Origin: Catenulispora yoronensis
Lineage (GTDB): Bacteria; Actinomycetota; Actinomycetes; Streptomycetales; Catenulisporaceae
Direction: 5' to 3'
Assembly: GCF_039531695.1 (NCBI RefSeq)
Contig: NZ_BAAAQN010000005.1
Location: 124,001-188,000 of the forward strand
Length of the DNA stretch: 64,000 bases
The notes below the pieces were generated by a model. The model was not told the origin of the DNA. It was given only the letters and a program-made list of their open reading frames with translations, and searched no databases. Position 1 is the stretch's first letter. Each line of letters begins with the position of its first letter. Position numbers and translations under genes: made by a program. Shown here piece by piece: positions 58,969-64,000 of the stretch.

Positions 58969-59784
58969 ATGTTCCCAAGTGCTCGTCCGCTCACTGTTCC
59001 GATGAAGGCTGACTCGGTGCTGTCCCCACGGCTGGCATTCGGCCATCTTCCGTTGTTCCCCGATGACGAGGACTACCCGCCGAACGCCATCTACTTCTCT
59101 CTGCTTCCTGACGAAGGCGGCCTGGGGCGGGTGACGTTCGAGGATCTCGATGCTGTTCGCGGGTCACGCGGGGAGCACCTGCCGTATCCACGAAACGTTC
59201 CGCTCACCGCGCCGGTGGCGACCAGAGAGTGGGTGTTCGAGGTCACCGACTCGCCGTGGCTCGCCGAACGCGACGCCTACGAGAACCACCACTACCGGAC
59301 GCCTCTGCTCGATACCCACCAGCACTACCTGTTCAGCTTCCACGATCAGTTCGTCGAAGCCATCGCACGGGGCATCTGGTTCGACAAGCCGGACCCCGAC
59401 AAGCCGCTGGTCCCATCGCCGGCCCACCCGTTGGCACCGTTCAGCCAGGCTGACCCGGCCGAAACGTACCGATCACCCTCTGGCGTCCCGTGGGAGCTCA
59501 GACGCAGCAGCAAAGACGAGGCGACTCTGATTCGGGACTCCCGCCTGTGCTCCCAGCGCCTGTATCAGTTCAACCTGGTTCTCGACGGCGAAAGCCGCGA
59601 AGCGGCAAGCGTGTGGCTTCGCACGTCGCGTGGACGCACCTACTCGCGGATGACGCGGAACTGGGTTGGTGAGCTGACTCGCCGCGATGGCCTGGCAGAG
59701 TACGACGACTTCCTCGACGAGTGGGAGCGCTATACAGCCGAAGTCGCTGATCGCCGACGGTCGATCGGTAAGCCACTTGAGTAG
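58969..59784 (+). CDS. Unknown protein next to the integrase remnant
   Basis: 271 residues with no recognised family. It is soluble and aromatic-rich (NHHYRTPLLDTHQHYLFSFHDQFVEAIARGIWFD; YQFNLVLDGESREAASVWLRTSRGRTYSRMTRNWVGEL). ATG 58969 or ATG 59002 (MKADSVLSPRLAF) may be the start. Codon bias is weaker than in core genes, consistent with cargo of the mobile element. No partner is evident. Confidence 0.55.
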   Translation: MFPSARPLTVPMKADSVLSPRLAFGHLPLFPDDEDYPPNAIYFSLLPDEGGLGRVTFEDLDAVRGSRGEHLPYPRNVPLTAPVATREWVFEVTDSPWLAERDAYENHHYRTPLLDTHQHYLFSFHDQFVEAIARGIWFDKPDPDKPLVPSPAHPLAPFSQADPAETYRSPSGVPWELRRSSKDEATLIRDSRLCSQRLYQFNLVLDGESREAASVWLRTSRGRTYSRMTRNWVGELTRRDGLAEYDDFLDEWERYTAEVADRRRSIGKPLE

Positions 59785-60049
59785 CGGCTGAGCCGGTTTC
59801 GTCCTCAGCTCGCGACTCCTCCGCGATCCGCAATCAGCTCCTTAATAGATATCTGCGCGGGGGGTCGGGCAGCCGGGTGCCTGCTAACGATCAAGAGGGG
59901 GATGATCTCTCTTTGCTGGGGCGATCTCCAGAAATTTCAAGAACGAACCGATTGGCCTATGGCTGGCCGCGTGTGTGAAGCCCTGGCATCGCCGATTCTG
60001 CAAATGTGCCAATGGCAGGTGTCTCCACGGCACCGCATAGCCTGAAGCC

Positions 60050-60196
60050 ATGACGATCTCGCAGGCTGATCAGGACTGTGTCGCGGCGTGGTGCGAGCAG
60101 CGGGTTCGCTGGCATCTCCGCGACGAATTTCCCGCCACCAGCGAGATCCAGACCCTTCTCGATATCGTTGCCGACCCGCGCAACGAGTTCGAGTGA
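60050..60196 (+). CDS. Possible 48-residue small protein
   Basis: The frame from ATG 60050 to TGA 60194-60196 reads MTISQADQDCVAAWCEQRVR, then WHLRDEFPATSEIQTLLD and IVADPRNEFE. It has a plausible protein composition and fills an otherwise gene-poor stretch. No ribosome site is clear (GAAG at 60045-60048 is weak). Reality is uncertain. Confidence 0.3.
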   Translation: MTISQADQDCVAAWCEQRVRWHLRDEFPATSEIQTLLDIVADPRNEFE

Positions 60197-60438
60197 TCCA
60201 TGTCAGTGATCCATGTCGTGGTCGTGTTGTCACTGTGATGCTGGGGGTCGGCTCGTGACCGGCGAACGCCGGCTTCCTGCGCCGGACGGCGTGGACGTCT
60301 GTTCGACTTGGTGCTGCCTCAGCTGGCACGCCCGGCAGTGGTGTTCAAGCACCGCAAGATCAGCTCCGTTGGGGATCGCCAGGACCGGTACCGTCCTACC
60401 AACAGACAGCACCGGCCCTGATTCGCTTCCCCGGCAAA

Positions 60439-61482
60439 TCAGCTTTCGAGCAGGGCGATGCGGATGGCTCGTTCCACGTGCGCGGCGGTGTTGGCGTAGC
60501 CGGCTGCGTTGGGGTGGACCAGGGTGATGCGCTTTTTGAGGAGGGTGCAGTTCAGCAGGGTTCCGGGGAGGCTGGATGGCCAGTAGTCAGCGGCGTCGCC
60601 GCAGATGCCTTCGACCCACTTCGTGCCTGCGGGCTGGCAGGCGTCGTGGCCGATGCTGGAGGAGTAGATGTCGACGTAGCGGTCGCCGAAGAAGTTGGAG
60701 ACGCGCTCGATGGTGTTGTTCAGTTGCTTGAGGACGTCTTCGCGGAGCCAGTCGATGTCGCTGGCGTTGATGGAGCCGACTTGGGTGAGGCTGAACTTGG
60801 TGCAGGTGGTGCCTGCTTCGGGCAGTACTGCGGGGTAGCCGACGGTGATCACCTTGGCGTTGGGGGCGGCCTGGTGGACGTGGGCCAGCATTTCGATGTA
60901 CTCGTCCTGGACGCGGGCGAGCTTTTCTTGGACGCTTTCCTCGCCGGCGGGGGGATTGGTGAAGTGGTCGCGGCAGGACTTGCCGATTGCGCCTTGCTGG
61001 AGGCAGGTGAGGAGCATGCCGCCGAAGGGCAGGCTGTTGCCGCCGACGCCGATGGTGACGACGTCGGTGTTGGTGGTGAGGTGAGCTCGCTGGATTTGTG
61101 TGTCCACTGCGGGCCAGCCGTCGGCGGGCGGTTGGACCGGGCTGATCGGCTTCTGCTTCGCCGTCGCGATGTCGGCGATTGTCGCGTTGCCGCAGCTGAC
61201 GTTGGTCAGGTGGACGGGCTTGCCGGGCGGGAATTCGGCGAGCTCGCGGTCGACGACGTCGGGGTAGGCGTTGGTGGTGCGGTCGCAGCCGTCGCGTGAT
61301 GCGTCGCCCAGGGCCGGCAGGGGGTCTCCGACGAAGCCGCCGGCGGTGTAGGAGTCGCCCAGGGCGGCCCACTCGTAGGAGTTCGCTGCGCTCGCGGAGC
61401 CCATGGGCGAAAGGGCGGCAGTCGCTGTCAGTGCGAGCCCCAGGGCCAGCACGCGTGTTCGTGAACGGAAAACAGGACGCAT
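60439..61482 (-). CDS. Secreted SGNH/GDSL hydrolase
   Basis: 347 residues. A signal peptide (VLALGLALTATAALSPMGSASA) leads to a GDSL-type esterase: the nucleophile in ALGDSYTAG, an oxyanion segment in GVGGNSLPF, and the catalytic His near LVHPNAAGY (Asp-x-x-His type end). Several Cys (DGCDRTTN, TCLQQGAIGKSCRDH, CTKF, HDACQPAG, CGD) suggest disulfides. It cleaves ester bonds of an unknown extracellular lipid or polysaccharide. ATG 61482 has GGAGG five nt upstream; the longer frame is not used. Confidence 0.9.
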   Translation of the reverse strand: MRPVFRSRTRVLALGLALTATAALSPMGSASAANSYEWAALGDSYTAGGFVGDPLPALGDASRDGCDRTTNAYPDVVDRELAEFPPGKPVHLTNVSCGNATIADIATAKQKPISPVQPPADGWPAVDTQIQRAHLTTNTDVVTIGVGGNSLPFGGMLLTCLQQGAIGKSCRDHFTNPPAGEESVQEKLARVQDEYIEMLAHVHQAAPNAKVITVGYPAVLPEAGTTCTKFSLTQVGSINASDIDWLREDVLKQLNNTIERVSNFFGDRYVDIYSSSIGHDACQPAGTKWVEGICGDAADYWPSSLPGTLLNCTLLKKRITLVHPNAAGYANTAAHVERAIRIALLES

Positions 61483-61683
61483 GGATCCTCCAGCATCAGT
61501 GAATGACGCCCGGACCGAAAGGTGGTTCCGGGCATACACATGTCGATCAAGATCATCCAAGATCTTTGGTGACTTGCTGGGGAGAAACGCCCTTTTACTA
61601 CCAAGTGATCCATAGATTTATGAAGCGGGGGTCTGTGATGGGCCGGTCATTGCGGCGGCCCTCGCTAGTGGGATCATGTGACC

Positions 61684-61914
61684 ATGGCGGAGGAGCTTAC
61701 GGAACGGCTCAGTGACGATGAGATGCGTCAGTTGATCAAGCTGCTGGTGCGCTACTGCAACTCTGATCTGGACCAGTTCGATGATTGGCGGGTCACGTTG
61801 CCGTGGGGCGAGGCGTACATCTCGATCTCCAACGCTCTGCCGCCTGGTGTGCCGCGGGATGCCTTCACGGAGGTTTGGCCATTCTCTCCGAAATTGCGTG
61901 AATCCAACGGCTGA
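61684..61914 (+). CDS. Small unknown protein
   Basis: 76 residues (MAEELTERLSDDEMRQLIKLLVRYCNSDLDQFDDWRVTLPWGEAYISISN...). Two helices and several strands are suggested. A GTG two codons upstream is also possible. It has balanced composition and a terminator beyond it, so it is probably a real gene. No family recognised. Confidence 0.55.
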   Translation: MAEELTERLSDDEMRQLIKLLVRYCNSDLDQFDDWRVTLPWGEAYISISNALPPGVPRDAFTEVWPFSPKLRESNG

Positions 61915-61957
61915 CACTGTTCGACAGAGTTCGAGTGAGCGGCCAAGACGCGCTGAC

Positions 61958-61996
61958 GGCGGCGCCCGCGCCTTAACAGGCTTTGCGGGCGCCGCC
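61958..61996. terminator. Bidirectional terminator
   Basis: A 12-bp perfect stem (GGCGGCGCCCGC) around a 15-nt loop, with further outer pairing (CTGA/TCAG) across a one-base bulge and T-rich sequence beyond. It lies between genes ending at 61914 (+) and 62030 (-). Confidence 0.85.
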
Positions 61997-62029
61997 TCAG
62001 TCTTTAGTCCTTAAGTTCTTAGTCCTTCG

Positions 62030-62578
62030 TCACGCGTGCTTCGCGAGCTGTGCCCGTACCGGCGGCGCAACCGCCTCAGCAGCCGGCAGCCGCTGCTCGC
62101 GCCAGGCCAGGAAGATCATGACCGCCGGGAGCAGGATGTCGGTCGCCAGCACGCCGCCGGTGTTGCCCGGTTGGTGGTCGGCGTGGGCGAACCACTGGTA
62201 GACGTGGCCGATGGCCGCGCCCCAGAGGAACATGCCGGCGACGATACCGATGGTGAGGCGTTCGCGGGGGGTGGCAGAGCGCGAGGCTGCTCGGAAGGCC
62301 ATGACGGCCAGCGCCAGGTTCGCGAAGGCGATCTCGAATTGGAACGGGCTGCGGGTGAAGCCGATGGCGTCGGCCATGGTGTCGGGTCCGATGAGGAAGG
62401 CCGCCGTCATCCAGAGACTGCTGCAACCGAGGGCGGCGACGGCCCACCAGCGTTGCCAGGTTTGTAGCGCGGCTCGCTGCGAGGGGCTGCGGCGGGTGCG
62501 GACGAACGCGCCAGCCACGGCCAGCAGGATCCAGAAGAGGGGAAATGCGGACTTGAGGGTGTAGGTCACGGTGTCCAT
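62030..62578 (-). CDS. DUF6790-like multi-pass membrane protein
   Basis: 182 residues with about five membrane helices (FPLFWILLAVAGAFV; WWAVAALGCSSLWMTAAFLIG; FEIAFANLALAVMAF; TIGIVAGMFLWGAAIGHVYQWF; TDILLPAVMIFLAW). The pattern FWILL...GFTRSPFQFEIAFANL...GAAIGHVYQ fits the DUF6790 family of unknown function. It diverges from a MarR gene with a clear palindrome between them, so it is likely MarR-controlled. Confidence 0.8.
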   Translation of the reverse strand: MDTVTYTLKSAFPLFWILLAVAGAFVRTRRSPSQRAALQTWQRWWAVAALGCSSLWMTAAFLIGPDTMADAIGFTRSPFQFEIAFANLALAVMAFRAASRSATPRERLTIGIVAGMFLWGAAIGHVYQWFAHADHQPGNTGGVLATDILLPAVMIFLAWREQRLPAAEAVAPPVRAQLAKHA

Positions 62579-62588
62579 GGTTCGAATC

Positions 62589-62614
62589 TTGCATGGTTAA
62601 TTTTAACCGCGCAA
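62589..62614. promoter_or_regulatory. MarR-type operator between divergent genes
   Basis: TTGC-N2-GGTTAA-TT-TTAACC-N2-GCAA forms a 26-bp dyad with a perfect inner 6-bp arm and a matching outer 4-bp arm. It lies in the 57 bp between the DUF6790-like gene and the MarR gene. A -10-like TAGGCT at 62624-62629 predicts leaderless MarR mRNA from about 62636. Confidence 0.75.
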
Positions 62615-62635
62615 CACTTCTGGTAGGCTCGTCTC

Positions 62636-63055
62636 ATGGACGACGGGCTCGCAGACCTGCTGCACCGCGTGGTGTACCTCCTCGGCGAGGCCACCCGGAG
62701 ACGGACCGACGACGCGGCGGGCCTGAGTTACAGCCAGATACGGCTCCTCGGCACGCTGGAGGAGATCGAGCCCGCGACGCAGCACCGCCTGGCGCAGGCG
62801 ATGTCGGTCTCCGACCCGGCGGTCAGCCGCGCGTTGCGCCCGCTGGAGGCCGCTGGGCTCGTGCAGGTGCGCGTCGATCCGGAGCACGCGCGGCGGCGTT
62901 TGGTCGAGACGACCGAGGCGGGCCGGAAGGCGTTCCACGACAGCGGCAAGCCGCTGTACGACGAGCTGCGCGAGGGCCTGCTCAGGGCGGACTTCCCTTA
63001 TGAGCGCTACCTCGCCGACACCGAGAGGCTGGCGCAGATCCTCGAAGGCGCCTGA
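62636..63055 (+). CDS. MarR-family transcriptional regulator
   Basis: 139 residues. The winged helix reads LSYSQIRLLGTLEEIEPATQHRLAQAMSVSDPAVSRALRPLEAAGLVQVRVDPEHARRRLVETTEAGRKAF, a typical MarR core with a wing at DPEHARRR. Flanking helices form the dimer (LADLLHRVVYLLGEATRR at the start, YERYLADTERLAQILEGA at the end). It starts at its predicted transcription start. The operator upstream is likely its own and the divergent gene's control site. Confidence 0.93.
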   Translation: MDDGLADLLHRVVYLLGEATRRRTDDAAGLSYSQIRLLGTLEEIEPATQHRLAQAMSVSDPAVSRALRPLEAAGLVQVRVDPEHARRRLVETTEAGRKAFHDSGKPLYDELREGLLRADFPYERYLADTERLAQILEGA

Positions 63056-63318
63056 GGCAGGGCAGCGAAACAGAGAGTCATCGCCGAGACCTGTGAATGG
63101 AAGCCCGCCGCTGAGGCGGTGATTCGGCGATCGCGCAGACAGCGCTCATCACGACCGAACCGCCCTGGTCGGCGCCCCGACCGGCATCTGCTGCTGGGAA
63201 CGTCGGAGATTTGCCGATGCGTTGCCTGGCGGTTGTCTGCGGACGCGGCATGCAATGGACCGAGCGTGGACCGTGGCGAACCCGCGGGCGGGACTCGCGT
63301 TGACGAAGGGCGTCCCAC

Positions 63319-64000
63319 ATGCATGCTTCGGACGGCGGTGACGGCTGGGTCGGCCGTGCCCGGCGCAGGATGCTGAGTGTCGACACCGGTGGTGGGGTTT
63401 CGCCCTGGCATCTGGTGGTCGCATCCGAGGTGGTCGGACCGCTGGATGGTGACCTGCTGCGCCAAGCTCTGGGCCGGCTCGGTCAGCGTTTTCCGGCGCT
63501 GTGCACGGTCTTCACCGGTGATGGCGACACGGATGGCAACACCGATGGCGACACCGATGGCAATGGCGATAGCGGAAGCGAGCCGCGAAGCCGGGTGGTC
63601 GCTGGGTGGCAGCCGACGCTGCTGGAGCAGCAACTGCCGGCGAGTGCGGCCGATCCCGTCGAGGTCGCTGAGGAGTTGCTGCTTCCGGCGGCGGCTGTGC
63701 TGTTGCGGCCATTCGAGCGGCCGCCGGTTGTCTTCGTGCTTTGCCACGTAGGGCCCGAGCTTGCGGTGCTCACGCTTCTGGCGCACCAGGCCGTTGTCGG
63801 TGTTCGGGAGACCACGCGTCTGTGGGACGAACTCGTGGCCGAATATCGTGGCCTGACTACCTCGGACCCCGCAGACGAAGCGGCGGCCGTGCCGGAGTCC
63901 GCATCGGTCACCGCAGCCGCGACCGCGGACCTGCTCGCCGAGCGCGTGCAGCACCTAGCCGCCTGGCCCGGCGTCGTGGAACTGCCCAGCGATCTGACGC
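63319..64000 (+). CDS. Condensation-domain protein (NRPS-like), 3' partial
   Basis: The frame is open from ATG 63319 (alternative ATG 63370) to the window end, 227 codons so far. It matches the first half of an NRPS condensation domain: VVGPLDGDLLRQALGRLGQRFPALCTVF, then later PFERPPVVFVLCHVGPELAVLTLLAHQAVVGVRETTRLWDELVAEY. The HHxxxDG active-site motif reads AHQAVVG: the second His is kept, the first His and the Asp are lost. A GDGDTDGNTDGDTDG repeat (bases 63517-63573) interrupts the domain. The remainder lies to the right. It might be an inactive or specialised C domain. Confidence 0.75.
   Translation, partial: MHASDGGDGWVGRARRRMLSVDTGGGVSPWHLVVASEVVGPLDGDLLRQALGRLGQRFPALCTVFTGDGDTDGNTDGDTDGNGDSGSEPRSRVVAGWQPTLLEQQLPASAADPVEVAEELLLPAAAVLLRPFERPPVVFVLCHVGPELAVLTLLAHQAVVGVRETTRLWDELVAEYRGLTTSDPADEAAAVPESASVTAAATADLLAERVQHLAAWPGVVELPSDLT

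Noticed and set aside
60197..60438. Possible small genes on either strand in the gap before the GDSL gene
   Set aside because: Short frames exist, but composition is irregular and there is no start signal. It may be decayed DNA of the island.

Overview
The window is about 64 kb of very GC-rich DNA. Codons are dominated by G/C at the third position, GTG starts are frequent, and ATGA/GTGA stop-start overlaps are common. The gene content (SARP/AfsR-type regulator, DUF397 protein, many SigE-type ECF sigma factors, P450, CWB2 and LCP-type envelope proteins, QcrB paralogue, a partial NRPS condensation domain) points to a filamentous actinomycete. A Catenulispora-like or Streptomyces-like genome is plausible, but the genus is inferred from style and not proven.

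Layout. 0-18 kb is conserved core: the 3' part of an RNase E/G gene, rplU-rpmA with its own promoter and leader, obg, proB, and later proA, nadD, an LCP-like gene, rsfS and a phosphoglycerate-mutase-type phosphatase. A SigE-type sigma/membrane-protein pair and a MerR regulator with a divergent NTF2-like gene sit among these. 18-28 kb holds a lone penicillin-binding transpeptidase, a P450, a NUDIX hydrolase, an L7/L12 C-terminal-domain-like protein, a second sigma/membrane pair, a small kinase with two unknown coupled genes, a LexA-box-controlled pair of small unknown genes, and TetR, VOC and MarR genes. 28-34 kb is an envelope block: CWB2 protein, HAD acid phosphatase and a two-domain cell-wall hydrolase. 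34-40 kb holds two further sigma/membrane pairs and a PadR pair. 40-51 kb holds an orphan QcrB paralogue, an ABC exporter, a lamin-tail secreted protein, a DUF1906-CWB2 fusion and a split cytochrome-b6-like operon. 51-57.7 kb holds a CDF transporter, a large SARP-NB-ARC-TPR regulator, a double-HTH XRE regulator, a tiny secreted repeat peptide and a DUF397 protein. At 58.3 kb there is tRNA-Ala(GGC) followed by a decayed integrase and a more loosely packed stretch. The right end has a GDSL esterase, a DUF6790-like/MarR divergent pair with a clear operator, and the start of an NRPS condensation-domain protein that runs off the window.

How genes work together. Regulation is the dominant theme. 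Four ECF sigma genes are each followed, mostly with overlapping codons, by a single-pass membrane protein. Several one-component regulators (MerR, TetR, two MarR, PadR) lie beside likely targets with visible palindromes. Strong GC hairpins without long U-runs separate many convergent genes.

Most interesting items. (1) A LexA/SOS box lies exactly between a -35 and a -10, driving a two-gene operon of unknown function at 26.0-26.6 kb. (2) An XRE / secreted FIHHM-repeat peptide / DUF397 cassette at 56.2-57.7 kb looks like a signalling or developmental-switch module. (3) Short, different tandem repeats recur at or just after stop codons at about eight loci. (4) A split cytochrome b operon and a QcrB paralogue lacking the acidic residue of the Qo-site motif suggest non-standard quinol chemistry.
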